NCBI GenBank assembly: GCA_016286165.1
Contig: JAEESE010000008.1
Span: forward strand, 85,854-149,853
DNA length: 64,000 nt
Source of the DNA: Bacteroidaceae bacterium
Lineage (GTDB): Bacteria > Bacteroidota > Bacteroidia > Bacteroidales > Bacteroidaceae
Reading direction: 5' to 3'
Under the pieces are notes generated by a model. It searched no databases and was not told the DNA's origin. It saw nothing but the letters and a program-made list of their open reading frames with translations. The translations under genes were made by a program, and so were the position numbers. This document shows, piece by piece, positions 42,648-56,300 of the stretch (the first letter of the stretch is position 1; each line of letters begins with the position of its first letter).

Positions 42648-42712
42648 AATGGTGTTTAAATATTTAAAAATGATATGATTAACTTATCAACTGTCAACTA
42701 TCAACTGTCAAC

Positions 42713-43510
42713 TTATAAAATGTGTATCGGGTTCGTGTTTATGTCCGTGTCGTACACTGGCAGGTTGGGTGCTACGCGTTCAATCACCTCGCGGAAGATC
42801 TCTCGGGTGTACTGCTCGCTTTCGTAGTGGCCAAGCACGGCTATCTGTATTTCCTGCTCGTGCCCAAACCATACATGGTAGTGCATTTCGCCTGTGATGA
42901 AGGCGTCGGCTTCTGCACGCAACGCCTCGTCGAGCATGAAGTCGCCCGCCCCGCCGCAGATGGCTACGCTTTGGATCTGACGTTCCAACAGTTGGTTGTG
43001 CTGTAGTGCTTCCACTCCGAAGGCTTGTTTCACGCGTTGCAGGAATGCGAAGGAGTCCTCGGCCACAGGCAGATAACCCATCACAGCGCTGGCAGCACGC
43101 ACGTTGGCGTCGTTTGTGCTTACGGTTCTTGGCGCAATCATCTCCACGTCGATTAGCCCGAGCTTCTCGGCGATGCGGTAGTTGACGCCGTCTTCTGCAT
43201 TATCCAGATTGGTGTGGGCGGCGTAAATACATATGTCGTTTTGAATAGCTATACGCACGCTACGCTGCACTAAGTCGGCATCTGTCACCTGGCGCAGAGG
43301 GCGGAAGAGAAGTGGATGATGGCTTACGATGAGGTTGCAACCCAGATCCACGGCCTCGCGCACTACATCTTCGGTGACGTCTAAACACAGCAATGCCCCT
43401 GAAGCCTCCGTCTCTGTCAATCCGCATTGCAGGCCGGCATTATCATAGCTCTCCTGCAAGGGCAGAGGCGCGAATCGCTCAAGGGCACGAATGATTTCCT
43501 TGATTTTCAC
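42713..43510 (-). CDS. Nif3-like dinuclear metal-centre protein
   Basis: 265 residues of the NIF3/YbgI family, which forms hexameric rings with a two-metal site. Metal ligands are likely in NLIVSHHPLLF (His pair), YAAHTNLDNAEDGVNY (His, Asp) and near the C-terminus in VLGHYESEQYT (His, Glu). MKIKEIIRALERFAPLPLQE and SYDNAGLQCG are the family N-terminus. It is the short form without the PII-like insert (about 365 residues with it). Sometimes annotated as GTP cyclohydrolase 1 type 2 homologue, but the activity is unproven. A TATCTTTG box at 43545-43538 could be its promoter. Confidence 0.9.
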   Translation of the reverse strand: MKIKEIIRALERFAPLPLQESYDNAGLQCGLTETEASGALLCLDVTEDVVREAVDLGCNLIVSHHPLLFRPLRQVTDADLVQRSVRIAIQNDICIYAAHTNLDNAEDGVNYRIAEKLGLIDVEMIAPRTVSTNDANVRAASAVMGYLPVAEDSFAFLQRVKQAFGVEALQHNQLLERQIQSVAICGGAGDFMLDEALRAEADAFITGEMHYHVWFGHEQEIQIAVLGHYESEQYTREIFREVIERVAPNLPVYDTDINTNPIHIL

Positions 43511-43557
43511 GTCTTACACGTTTATGAAATACGGCTGCAAAGATAAATCAAGAAAAT

Positions 43558-43585
43558 GAAAAGTGAAAAGTGAAAAGTGAAAAAT
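43558..43585. repeat. Period-7 GAAAAGT microrepeat
   Basis: Three copies of GAAAAGT and a fourth GAAAAAT in the 285-base divergent gap between the Nif3-like and DUF308 genes. The rest of the gap holds only the two -7-like boxes (43545-43538 minus, 43662-43669 plus). Confidence 0.6.
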
Positions 43586-43661
43586 CTTCGTTGTGGCCGT
43601 CTTTTTTTGTTCTTTCGTGCAGTTTTTTTCGATTTCCTGAACGAAATCAATAAATATTGCT

Positions 43662-43669
43662 TACTTTTG
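43662..43669 (+). promoter_or_regulatory. Candidate -7 box for the DUF308-pfkA unit
   Basis: TACTTTTG, 127 bases before the DUF308 ATG. No -33 TTTG at the standard distance. Confidence 0.35.
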
Positions 43670-43795
43670 TGGCCAAGAACGAAGATATTGAAGATTATTC
43701 TTCAACAATATTTATCACACCTCATTCGTTAATAGAATAGTAAAGGTAAGACGTTAAATAGCAAATCGTAAATTGTCAAATAGCAAATAAACCAT

Positions 43796-44449
43796 ATGTT
43801 AACACGATTCATTTTCCGTTCGCTTTGTGCTTTGCTCGTGGGCTTCCTGCTGGTGAGTCAGACCGACAAGATGCCAACTCTGCTTGTCCAGATTATCGGC
43901 GGCTTGTTCATCCTCTCAGGTGTGCTGGCATTCATAGGCTATTTCAATACCCGACGCCAGTTGCTTAAGGCCTCATTGCTGACAACCGACGATGGCAAGC
44001 CTTTCGACGGCTCGTCGCGACTCCTGCCTATGTTCCCTGTCGTGGGAATAGGCTCGCTGGCTCTTGGCGTTCTGCTGTTGGTGTGGCCTTCCCTGTTTGT
44101 AAACATTCTTATGTATGTTCTTGGAGCTTTATTGCTACTCATAGGCGGCACTCAGATAGCAGCACTCTTGCGCTATGCCAAGATCTCGGCACCCTCGTGG
44201 GCATCGTTCATTATCCCCGTGGCCATCATAGCTGCAGGCATATTCGTTATTCTGAAGCCGATGGAAGCAGCCTCGCTGCCTTTCACCATTTTGGGCATAG
44301 CGTATATAGCCTACGGCGTCAGCGAGTTTTTCATTGGCATTCGTCTGTACCGTCTGCGCCGTCGTATTGAATCGGCACAACCCGCCGAGGCAGAGATAAT
44401 TACGGAAGTACCGGAGATACAAGATGCCGAGATAGTGGAAGGCGATTAA
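43796..44449 (+). CDS. DUF308 (HdeD-like) membrane protein
   Basis: 217 residues with six hydrophobic spans in two or three repeated pairs (e.g. LVQIIGGLFILSGVLAFIGY, VGIGSLALGVLLLVWP, ILMYVLGALLLLIGGTQIAA, and FIIPVAIIAAGIFVIL-P). That is the DUF308 pattern shared with the acid-stress protein HdeD. The last 35 residues are acidic and cytoplasmic. The gap to pfkA is 52 bases without terminator, so they may be co-transcribed. Function in Bacteroidota unknown. Confidence 0.82.
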   Translation: MLTRFIFRSLCALLVGFLLVSQTDKMPTLLVQIIGGLFILSGVLAFIGYFNTRRQLLKASLLTTDDGKPFDGSSRLLPMFPVVGIGSLALGVLLLVWPSLFVNILMYVLGALLLLIGGTQIAALLRYAKISAPSWASFIIPVAIIAAGIFVILKPMEAASLPFTILGIAYIAYGVSEFFIGIRLYRLRRRIESAQPAEAEIITEVPEIQDAEIVEGD

Positions 44450-44501
44450 TCATAGGCTCATCAAACATCCCATAAACAATAAACGTCAAACTTAAAATAC
44501 T

Positions 44502-45482
44502 ATGACACGTAAGATAAAATGTATCGGTGTTCTGACCAGCGGAGGCGATGCCCCCGGCATGAACGCAGCCATACGCGCCGTGACGCGCGCAGCCATAGCC
44601 AACGGATTCAAGGTTAAAGGAATTTACCGTGGCTACGAAGGCCTTATTCATAAGGAAATCAAGGAGTTCACCACCGAGAGCGTCTCGGGTATCATAGGCC
44701 GTGGCGGCACAATACTCAAGACCGCCCGTTCCAAGGACTTCATGACCGAGGAAGGTCGAAAGGCAGCCTACGACAATATGGTTGAGGCTGGCATCGACGC
44801 CCTCGTGGTCATCGGTGGCAACGGCTCGCTCACTGGCGCCCGCCTGTTTGCTGCAGAGTTCGACGTGCCTTGCATAGGTCTGCCTGGTACTATCGACAAC
44901 GACTTGAACGGCACCGACTTGACCATAGGCTACGATACGTCGCTCAATACCATCATGGAATGTGTCGACAAGATACGTGACACTGCCAACTCGCACGAAC
45001 GAATTTTCTTTGTTGAAGTGATGGGCCGCGATGCCGGCTTCCTGGCACAGAATTCGGCTATCGCCGCAGGTGCCGAAGCTGCCATCATTCCCGAGGAACA
45101 GACACATGTCGACCAGTTGGCACAGTTCATAGGCCGAGGCATTCGCAAATCGAAATCCTCGTCGATAGTCATCGTCAGCGAGAGCCCCAAGTGCGGTGCA
45201 ATGTATTACGCCGAACGTGTGCGCAACGAGTATCCGCAGTTCGACGTGCGGGTGTCCATCCTTGGCCATCTGCAGCGCGGCGGCTCGCCTTCGGCGCAAG
45301 ACCGTATTCTTGCCTCACGTCTCGGCGTAGGTGCCATCAACGCCCTGCTCGACGGTCAGCGCAACGTGATGATAGGCATTAAGAACGATGAGATTGTCTA
45401 TGTGCCTTTCTCCAGCGCTGTGAAAAGCGACAAACCGCTCAAGCGCGAGCTTATCACAGCCCTTGAGGCATTGAGCCTGTGA
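44502..45482 (+). CDS. pfkA: 6-phosphofructokinase
   Basis: Phosphorylates fructose 6-phosphate at C1, a committed step of glycolysis. 326 residues. The nucleotide/substrate-binding parts are [40 protein letters not shown] and the catalytic [14 protein letters not shown] (base Asp in TIDND). Also visible are [11 protein letters not shown] and [18 protein letters not shown] replaces the commoner GGDGS at the ATP/Mg site, but the PPi-type GGDD is absent, so ATP dependence is likely. Normal length for the short allosteric type. Confidence 0.93.
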   Translation: MTRKIKCIGVLTSGGDAPGMNAAIRAVTRAAIANGFKVKGIYRGYEGLIHKEIKEFTTESVSGIIGRGGTILKTARSKDFMTEEGRKAAYDNMVEAGIDALVVIGGNGSLTGARLFAAEFDVPCIGLPGTIDNDLNGTDLTIGYDTSLNTIMECVDKIRDTANSHERIFFVEVMGRDAGFLAQNSAIAAGAEAAIIPEEQTHVDQLAQFIGRGIRKSKSSSIVIVSESPKCGAMYYAERVRNEYPQFDVRVSILGHLQRGGSPSAQDRILASRLGVGAINALLDGQRNVMIGIKNDEIVYVPFSSAVKSDKPLKRELITALEALSL

Positions 45483-45543
45483 TAACTTCTTTAACGTCCT
45501 TAACTTCCAATCAGACAATATCATTTCTTTAATTTCCAGCTAA

Positions 45544-46269
45544 TTGAAAAATCTTCTTCTATACATATTTTTATTCATGGCCGGAGCGGCAGAAATGGCA
45601 GCTCAGACGTGTAACCCAACAGCCACCTTCACCTACACCAACGAAGATGGTGAGGAGGTGACCGAGCAGCTGGAGAGTTACTCCGGCTCGGCACCCGTCA
45701 AGGCGGAGTTCAACGCCAATCCCACTGATGTCGAGGATTTCGTGGCCCGCTATGAATGGATTATTTATGAGACGGGCAACGAGCAGAACATCATCGTGCA
45801 TCGCTTCGACGAGGACATTGAATACACATTCCTCAAGCACGGCTCCTTCACCGTAGAACTCAAAGCCACTTTCGTGGCCGACGGCGACTCGGTGTTCTAT
45901 CCTGCCGAGGGCGAGGAACCTGTACGCTTCACCGTATCGGTGTCCGAGAGCCACCTGGAAATGCCCAATGCCTTCTCGCCTGGCGAAGACCAGTGGAACA
46001 AAATCTACAAGGCTAAGGACAACCACAAAAGCATTATATCGTTCAAGGCTACCATCTTTAACCGCTGGGGACAGCGACTTTACACGTGGACCGACATCAA
46101 CGGCGGCTGGGATGGGCGCTACAAAGGCAAGATAGTGCCCGACGGAGTCTACTACGTCAACGTGGTAGCCAAAGGTGCCGACGGACATGTTTATCATATC
46201 CGTAAGGATGTGAATGTGCTCACTAAATATACCGAGATGAGCGGTGGAGGCGGTGGAGGAACGGAGTAG
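45544..46269 (+). CDS. Secreted protein with gliding-motility (T9SS type B) C-terminal domain
   Basis: 241 residues from a TTG start, chosen because [21 protein letters not shown] is then a complete signal peptide. Residues ~25-135 form a PKD/Ig-like beta sandwich ([35 protein letters not shown]). Residues ~138-228 are the CHU_C domain: [54 protein letters not shown], which directs T9SS export and surface attachment. The tail is Gly-rich (SGGGGGGTE). It is 3 bases before uvrA, an odd partner. Confidence 0.85.
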   Translation: MKNLLLYIFLFMAGAAEMAAQTCNPTATFTYTNEDGEEVTEQLESYSGSAPVKAEFNANPTDVEDFVARYEWIIYETGNEQNIIVHRFDEDIEYTFLKHGSFTVELKATFVADGDSVFYPAEGEEPVRFTVSVSESHLEMPNAFSPGEDQWNKIYKAKDNHKSIISFKATIFNRWGQRLYTWTDINGGWDGRYKGKIVPDGVYYVNVVAKGADGHVYHIRKDVNVLTKYTEMSGGGGGGTE

Positions 46270-46272
46270 ATA

Positions 46273-49254
<2,982 letters not shown>

Positions 49255-49292
49255 ATGTCCCCACTTCCTTAAGTTCTGTGAAATATAGGATA

Positions 49293-50963
49293 ATGAAAAT
49301 AAGAGATTTACAATCTTTCTTTTCGGTCTTTTTTGTTGCCATCTTGCTCACTGCTTGTGGCAAGGAAGACTCCCCAGTTACTCCATCCAACAACAATGAT
49401 GGTAAAACTCCCACAGAAACTGTCATCAGTTTTAGTGTTACAAATGATACAGTCAGCGCCGAGGCTGGTTCCACGGAAATACATTTGAAGGCCAACAGCG
49501 AATGGAAGGCTTTTTCGGATGTCGCGTGGTTGGACGTGAAACCCAATGCCGGAAAAGGCGACGCTATGCTGAAATGTTCTTGGCAACCCAATCCCTACCC
49601 TCAACCGCGAAAAGCCACCATCGCCGTGCAAGCGGGCGATGTGAGGAAGACGTTCAGCATCTGTCAGGCGGCTTATGAAATGGGCACCCAACCGCATATC
49701 GTGAGTTATCGCGGAGTGATGGGAAACAAGATGAAAGACGAAGACAGTTATTTTGAGATAACGTTCGACCAACCTGTTACCGTTGACAACTGGCAAATGG
49801 AGAGTTATCAAATTGAATGTAAACCTACCTATCTTGAAGGGAACACCGTAGTGCGCCAGAATTTCCCTCCGGCAATGATGGGATTCGACTTGGCCCTCAA
49901 AGCGATAGTCAGCAATAAGGAAGGGACTTCATTTACCCTCAATGCCACAATCCCCTTCTATGACAAGAAGTTTACGACAGAAGGCGAGATTCGTTATGTG
50001 TTGCCCTCAGAAGACGAACGGAGCGTATGGGTGTCGCTCTCTCGTCCCAACAAGCTCATCCAGTTGTCGCTCGATGATGGTCATGTGATTCACGACATAG
50101 GCTTGCATTTCGCTCCAGACTATATCTGCTACAATTCCTACAACAAAAAAATCTACCTCATGCCGTCCAACTCGGATTACAACCTGGGCTACAGCAATTG
50201 TCTGTGCATGATTGACCCGCAGCAAGGGCGCATCGAAGAGACCATTTCCTTTGAGCCCTCAGGAAATGCACATCCTGATTATCCTGCCATATATCCTTAC
50301 GAGCTGCAATTTACCGACGACGGGCTGGGGATTGTCTTGCTATGTGAACAAGGTGCTTCGGGATTAGAGTGGCGATATATCGACAGCGCCAACAAGAATA
50401 AGCAGACGCTGAGCGGTTACAGCAATTCGGAAATGGTGCTTGAGCACGTTTACCGCAGTCACGACGGGCAGAAGATCTGGGCTAATCCTTATTGCCGCAG
50501 TTACCTGCCCATCTACAGCATCAGTCGCGAAGAGCCCACTCCCAAGGCATATCAGTTGGAATCGAAATTCCGCTCCGACTACTATTACGCCGGAGGCAAC
50601 ATCATGGATATGCAGTTCAGCCGCCTGACCAACAAGGTGTTTATCAGCACAGCCCCTGCATGTCAGTGTGTCATCGACCTCGACACTGACACTTATTCGA
50701 AGGTGTTCCCTGCTGAAGCACGCAATTCTAAGGCTGCATGGGACTATTCGAGTAGTGAACGTTCGTGGGTTTATCAGGTTTGTGCGTCAGACCGGAGTTT
50801 TTTGTTAATTGACATGGACAGAAGCGAAGCAGTATTCTTCTGCAATCATATCTGGTATAACACTCCTTGTAATATTTATCATTTGCCAACCTCCGACCAG
50901 GTCATCGTGGCTGCAATAGATGGCATTTACGTCTTCGATGCCTCGATGATGAAGAAAGAGTGA
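49293..50963 (+). CDS. BACON-domain lipoprotein with beta-propeller-like region
   Basis: 556 residues from the ATG at 49293, with lipobox AILLTACGKED (lipidated Cys). A longer in-frame start inside uvrA is rejected because it would bury the signal peptide. Residues ~45-125 are a BACON domain (TVSAEAGSTEIHLKANSEWK and DVKPNAGKGDAMLKC, ending TFSICQAAY). Residues ~200-556 have repeated short beta units typical of a propeller (SVWVSLSRPNKLIQLSLDDG, KIYLMPSNSD, KVFISTAPACQCVIDLDTD). Such proteins are outer-membrane surface glycan binders in many Bacteroidales. It lies just upstream of a BNR/CBM9 secreted protein, which may share its substrate. Confidence 0.8.
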   Translation: MKIRDLQSFFSVFFVAILLTACGKEDSPVTPSNNNDGKTPTETVISFSVTNDTVSAEAGSTEIHLKANSEWKAFSDVAWLDVKPNAGKGDAMLKCSWQPNPYPQPRKATIAVQAGDVRKTFSICQAAYEMGTQPHIVSYRGVMGNKMKDEDSYFEITFDQPVTVDNWQMESYQIECKPTYLEGNTVVRQNFPPAMMGFDLALKAIVSNKEGTSFTLNATIPFYDKKFTTEGEIRYVLPSEDERSVWVSLSRPNKLIQLSLDDGHVIHDIGLHFAPDYICYNSYNKKIYLMPSNSDYNLGYSNCLCMIDPQQGRIEETISFEPSGNAHPDYPAIYPYELQFTDDGLGIVLLCEQGASGLEWRYIDSANKNKQTLSGYSNSEMVLEHVYRSHDGQKIWANPYCRSYLPIYSISREEPTPKAYQLESKFRSDYYYAGGNIMDMQFSRLTNKVFISTAPACQCVIDLDTDTYSKVFPAEARNSKAAWDYSSSERSWVYQVCASDRSFLLIDMDRSEAVFFCNHIWYNTPCNIYHLPTSDQVIVAAIDGIYVFDASMMKKE

Positions 50964-51001
50964 TTTATAAACGATAAACACGTTATCAAATAATCTTTGG
51001 T

Positions 51002-52939
51002 ATGCATATCAACACATTTCTTCAGCGCCTAATGCTCATTGGCGTCGTTTTGGCGAGCAGCCTTGCCGCTTCAGCCTCCAAGACCAGTCCTTATTCAGGC
51101 TCGCGTATCTTCTGGGATTCGCGCTCGCCCATTGTGGTATTCGACGGTGGCGGTTATGCACGTGTCATGGAACTGCAGGACGGACGCCTGATGGCCTGCT
51201 GCGAATGGTCGGGCATACGTATTACCTACAGCAGCAACAAAGGCAAGACATGGCGCACGCCAACTACTATTGTCACTAATACCAACAATGTGCCGAATTG
51301 CGTGCCCGACATGATTCAGCTGCGCGACGGCACAATCATCGTAGCCTATAACCCACGGCCCTCCGCGCCTTATACTGATGACCGACGCTATAGCATACGC
51401 CTCAAGCGCAGCACCGACAACGGAGGCTCTTGGGGACCGGAAATCGTGGTGTATGATGCAGGTCCCCAACCCGAGATAGGCTGCTGGGAACCCTGTTTGC
51501 TCGAACTGCCCACGGGCGAACTGCAATTGTATTTTGCCGACGAAAGCCCATACGACACCAACGGCGACCAGCAGATTTCCATCTGCCGCTCATTTGACCA
51601 GGGCCTGACGTGGTCGGCGCCCGAATGCGTGAGCTACCGAGCAGGTTTCCGCGACGGCATGCCCGTGCCCGTGCTTCTTCAGGACAGCACCACTATAGCG
51701 GTGGCTATCGAGGACAACGGCTGGGGCTACAACGACTTTCTACCCACCATAGTCCGAACATCCATTTCACGCAACTGGAAGACGCCCGTATCGGGCGGCA
51801 GCGGCTCGCGCAACAAGGCCGTGGACTACAACTACTGTCCCACGGCTACAGGCGGCGCGCCATATCTTCGTGTATTGCCCAACGGCGAGACGGTGCTTTC
51901 GCATCAGTCCACCTACAACCACTCTGGCAATCAGGACATGTATGTCTACGTCGGCAACAGTTCAGCCCGTAGTTTCAAGGCCATGAGCAGTCCGTTCCCC
52001 GTGCCGCAGGACAAGAAGGCGCTGTGGAACTCGCTTGCAGTAGTCGACAATGGCGTAGTGGTGGCCGTTTCGGGCTATAGCGGAGGCGTCAAGATGGTGA
52101 AGGGCTATCCCAAGAGCCAGTTCGAGGTGCCCTTTGCCCACCCCTCGGTGGACGCCCGACGCTCCACCTCCGAAGGCTACTACTCTTCGCTCGCCGACCA
52201 GATTATGCTTGGAAGCGAGACCGAGACATACACCTATGCCGATCTGGCTTACGACAGCGATTCGCTATACGTCTTCTGCCGTGTCTACGACACCAAGATA
52301 GTGGCCGATGGCGATAATGCCGACGTAGTAGGCATCAGTATCGACACTCAGTCCGCAGCCGATACCGCGCCCCAGACTACATCCTTCCGCTACGATATTA
52401 CGCCATCGGGAACCATCACATCTTATCAGGGCTCAGGCCGCTCATGGCGACAAACCGAAGGCACAGCCGTTCATGTGGCAGCCGTCAAGAGCTCTGCGTT
52501 CTACACCTTGGAGATAGCTATCCCCTGGACAGAGCTGGGCACCGCAGCCGCCACTGCCGGTTCTGCCATGTCATTCAGTATCCAGGTCACCAACGGCAAC
52601 GGCGCTTCGCAAGTGGTGGAGCATATAGCCGATGCCAAGCGCGACGGCCCTTACACCTGGATGCCCCTTAATTTCCTTGCGGGCGACGAAGAGACGGGCA
52701 TCCGGCAGTTGTCCGAGCCCGCATCATTCTGGCTGGAGTGTAAGCAAGGCAGTTGCCTGCTTCATGCTGCCGAGGACATTCATCATGTTCAGGTGGTGGA
52801 CCTTAATGGCCGCTCGCTCCTCAGCATGCAGAGCACCTGTCCCACGGTATGCCTGCCCATCCTCGCCCGCGGTATCTACACCGTCAACGTCTCCCTGGCC
52901 GGCGGCAAATCCCTCTCTCGCAAGTTTGCCATACACTGA
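51002..52939 (+). CDS. Secreted BNR/sialidase-fold protein with CBM9-like and T9SS sorting domains
   Basis: 645 residues, signal peptide about 1-24. Residues ~30-365 form a six-bladed sialidase-like propeller with Asp boxes SSNKGKTW, STDNGGSW and SFDQGLTW. The first strands (RIFWDSRSPIVVFDGGGYAR) lack the RIP motif of true sialidases, so an exo-glycosidase such as a GH93-like arabinanase or another BNR enzyme is as likely. Residues ~380-560 are CBM9/DOMON-like (YADLAYDSDSLYVFCRVYD, FYTLEIAIPWTELGT). The C-terminal ~75 residues are a sorting domain (VQVVDLNGRSLLS, LARGIYTVNVSLAGGKSLS). Probably surface-anchored. Confidence 0.8.
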   Translation: MHINTFLQRLMLIGVVLASSLAASASKTSPYSGSRIFWDSRSPIVVFDGGGYARVMELQDGRLMACCEWSGIRITYSSNKGKTWRTPTTIVTNTNNVPNCVPDMIQLRDGTIIVAYNPRPSAPYTDDRRYSIRLKRSTDNGGSWGPEIVVYDAGPQPEIGCWEPCLLELPTGELQLYFADESPYDTNGDQQISICRSFDQGLTWSAPECVSYRAGFRDGMPVPVLLQDSTTIAVAIEDNGWGYNDFLPTIVRTSISRNWKTPVSGGSGSRNKAVDYNYCPTATGGAPYLRVLPNGETVLSHQSTYNHSGNQDMYVYVGNSSARSFKAMSSPFPVPQDKKALWNSLAVVDNGVVVAVSGYSGGVKMVKGYPKSQFEVPFAHPSVDARRSTSEGYYSSLADQIMLGSETETYTYADLAYDSDSLYVFCRVYDTKIVADGDNADVVGISIDTQSAADTAPQTTSFRYDITPSGTITSYQGSGRSWRQTEGTAVHVAAVKSSAFYTLEIAIPWTELGTAAATAGSAMSFSIQVTNGNGASQVVEHIADAKRDGPYTWMPLNFLAGDEETGIRQLSEPASFWLECKQGSCLLHAAEDIHHVQVVDLNGRSLLSMQSTCPTVCLPILARGIYTVNVSLAGGKSLSRKFAIH

Positions 52940-52973
52940 AGCTAATTACTAAGTCCGTTCATTCTTTTAGGGA

Positions 52974-53295
52974 ATTATATACAATTTGACCCCAACGCCC
53001 CAGAGGGGCAGCAAGCAGTATCCCTCCGTCGCCAGAGGAGTTCTGGCTCCCCTCATCGGGCACGGATGGCCCAAGGGCAATCCTCTAAAGGCCCTCTTCG
53101 CCCAGGGCAACGCCCTGGGTACGTATGCACCCAACAAACGCGCCCTGAAAGGGCAAAAGCATTTGATTACGATATGCTTTTGCCCTTTCAGGGCGAGTAT
53201 ATCCCCATCATGTATACCCAGGGCGTTGCCCTGGGCTGACTGCTCATTGGCCTTTCAGGCCGTTGGCTACCTGAAAGGGTCTAATTGTATATAAT
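52974..53295. mobile_element. 322-bp palindromic MITE-like element
   Basis: Terminal inverted repeats 52974-52992 and 53277-53295 match at 18 of 19 positions (ATTATATACAATT-GACCC). Inside, a 22-base segment GCCCAGGGCAACGCCCTGGG+TA near 53101 recurs inverted near 53217. The centre is a hairpin with 22-bp arms around an 11-base loop (arms about 53141-53162 and 53174-53195). There is no transposase and no convincing gene. The other parts of the 52940-53398 gap hold only an inverted CAAGCGCAGGC/GCCTGCGCTTG hairpin near 53321-53358, the likely terminator for the minus-strand gene. Confidence 0.8.
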
Positions 53296-53320
53296 CACCT
53301 TTTTTTATACAATAAAGACT

Positions 53321-53358
53321 CAAGCGCAGGCTGGTACTGGGAACCTTGCCTGCGCTTG
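53321..53358 (-). terminator. Probable terminator of the DUF3472 gene
   Basis: TCAAGCGCAGGC pairs with GCCTGCGCTTGA across a 14-base loop, followed on the minus strand by GTCTTTATTG. It lies about 40 bases past the stop codon at 53399. Confidence 0.7.
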
Positions 53359-53398
53359 AATCGTTATGGAAATGAAAAGTTGAAGTTGTCTCAACTTA

Positions 53399-56300
53399 TT
53401 ACCTTGTCTTTGCTACTTTCTTGCCATCGCGGATGTATACGCCGGTAGGTGTTGATTGGCTGTTAGCGGATTTGCCGGTTGCTATTCTGCGCCCGGAGAT
53501 ATCATAAAGGGCGTTCTCCATTGTTCCCTGCCCATTCTCCATTGCCTCTTGTCCATAGCCGAATTCGTGTATGCCGTCGGGCTCTTGCAGCGACGCCTCG
53601 GCGCGGTCTATGGCTTCTTGCAAGGCTTGGAGGGAGTCGGTGGTGACGGTGCCGTCGGCGATGAGCTGGCGTGTGGCTTGCAGTTGCGCCTGCAGGGCGT
53701 CGAATGCGGCGTGGACGTTAGTGCGTGTGTAGTATGGCGAAAGGGTTTGGCTGATGGCTACCGTATGAACCTGAAACTCGCTCATAGCCCACACGCGGCC
53801 GTCCTCGCGCTGGCCTGCCGTGCGCATGACCTGGAAACGGAGGTTGCGCATAGGACCGTCGGCGAAGAGGATGGGCGAGGTGTAGGTCTCGTTGACGGCT
53901 TGGGGGAAGTCGTTGTTGAGGCGAGCTACGGTCAGGAAGTTGCGCGCGGTGGGCGAGGCGGATACGATGATGTCCTGCGGGATATCGGGCTGTCCGTACT
54001 GGGCATGCTGCGAAGGTGTGAAGGTGAAGCAGAAAGCCTGTACCTCAGCGGAGAGGCGTGCCTGCAGATATGGCCGTTCGGCAGGCCAGTTGATGCCGCT
54101 ATACCATGTCTCGTAGTAGGTGGCGGTGTTGCGGTCCACTATTTTGGCAAGGTCGTGAGCCGCCTGCTGCGTGGTGTTGCAGTTGGAGGTGAGGTTGCCG
54201 GCGCCACGCACAAGCTTGGACGTGAGGTCCGGCTCCGCCACGAAGGCTTTGGCATAGGTCTCGAGGCCTAACTGGAAGAGGTATTCGGGGTTGCCTGTTT
54301 CGTGGGCTGTGCGTTCTGCCTCGCGCGTGAGGCGTTTTACGGCATCTTCGTCTGGCTTGAGATAGTGGTTGGCGCGCAGTTGGAATATGCCTGTCGAAGA
54401 CGCCGAATTATTGAGGCCGAACGGCACTTCTTTTGCGGGCGCCAGGGTTAGGTACTTGCCGGCATTGGCGAGCACGAAACCGCTGTTGTAGGGCTCTATG
54501 GTTAGTGGCGTGGGTATTTCGGACAAGGTGATGTCGCCAGCCGTGGCTCCTATGCTTAGATATTTCTCTGCTCCGAGGTTGTAGAGGTAGTAGTCATCGT
54601 ATTTCTCGGAGTGCAGTATCATCCAGTTGTGGAGCGGATTGGTGACGTGTGTCGGTTCACGATAGGCTTCAAGGGCGCTGCTGATGGTTGATGCAAGGAT
54701 GGTAGGCAGACCGTTGTCGGCGGCTACGAGGTCACCGCGGCCTGAGGGGGCGTGGAGTTGGTACACGCCGAGGGGTGTGAAATGCTCTGCTTTGGCTACG
54801 ACGCCGTAGGTTAGCGGCTGTGCGCTCTCCGCTACGTTGTCTATGGCTAAGCGCAGAGATTCAACGTCGGTGCAGCTGCCGTCGGCATATACGGCGCGCA
54901 GGGCTTCGAGGTCGGCAGGTGCGTAGCCGCCAAACTGGTCGCTCTCGTCAATCATACGCTGTGCTAAGGCGAGCATATCGGCAAGGCGGTATTCGTGCTT
55001 GAAATAGATTTCGTTGACGACGAGGTTGGTGCCATAGCCCTGCGAGAAGCGGATGCGGAAATAGCGTGAGGTGATGGGCTCGGGAAGCACGATGGTGGGG
55101 TGGTCGGAGTCCTCGATGTCGAGGTTGGTCGTTGCACCGCGCCAGGTGGTGCCGTTGTCGGAGGTGTACACTACCATGCGTCGGGCACGATATCCGCTGT
55201 CGCGACTCTGGTAGAGCTCAATCGACGTGACGGTGGTCTCGGTGCCGGCATCGAAGTCGAAGGTGTGCGGGAAGCTCACCGAACCGTTCTTCCATTTGTT
55301 GTGGTAATAGGTGGTTGTGCTGCCGTCGAGGATCTGTGCAGCGCGCCCGAAGTCGCCCTCGCCCGATGTCTCCTCGTCGCTGAAACCGATGACCTTCCAC
55401 GTCGAGGGGTCGGACACGGTGCGTGTAGCTTCAATCATGGAGCGCACGGTCTTAGCGTGGTTGTGCGTCAGGGCTTGGTCTATGCGGCGGTCGAGGCGTG
55501 CCACGTCGATGGTGTCGACCCAAGGCATTTGTCCCTGTTGGGGTGGGGTATAGGTGTCGGCGCTGTCGCGTGTGCCCATATATCCTCCGGTCTCAAGGTA
55601 CATAGCATTATCGAAAAGCTCGGTGACGCCGTGGCCGAAGTCGAAGCGCGAGTAGCGGTTGCCGTTGTTCTGCGTATTGCCGAAACCTGCGTGGTTGAGG
55701 GCATACCATTGTCCTGTGGCTGCCGCGCGCATGGCTCCGTTGCGGAAATAGCAGCGGCGCATGAGGTTGCCGCCCCTGTTGCCGAAGTTCTCGAGGAAGG
55801 AATAGATGCCTGAGGTGAGGCGGCTGTTGCCGGCACGTCGCAGCGTACCGATATATCGCCACTCCGTGTCCTCGGCCATCTTGTACCACATGGACTGCAG
55901 GGTACTCTGGTACTCCTTGGTAGTGGTTGTGCCGTCGGCATTGGTCACGGTCACGAGGTTGTTCTCGGGGCGTTCGTTGAGCAGGAACTGAATCCAATGG
56001 TCGAATTCCCAGAGGTTGTCGTCGTTGAAACGAATGCTGGAGCCGGTGCCCTCGCCGCCGAAACGGGTGGCATAAGCGCCCGGCCCTACGTCCACGGCGG
56101 CTGCCCGCATGAAATCAGGCAGGTTGCGGTCGGCCTCGACGTCGCCCTCGTCCCATACCGAGAAAAGCACGCTGTGGCCGTAGGAGCCGTCGTCGTGCGT
56201 AGGCATCTGAATGCCCGAGTAGCCTACGTCGGTGCCGATGACCATCTGATAGGTGGCGGGCTGGCGGTAGCCACTGGGGTACAAAGCTTCCAGGTAAGTC

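Noticed and set aside
52986..53294. 102-codon frame inside the palindromic element
   Set aside because: Its sequence follows from the inverted repeats; no start context and no protein-like composition.
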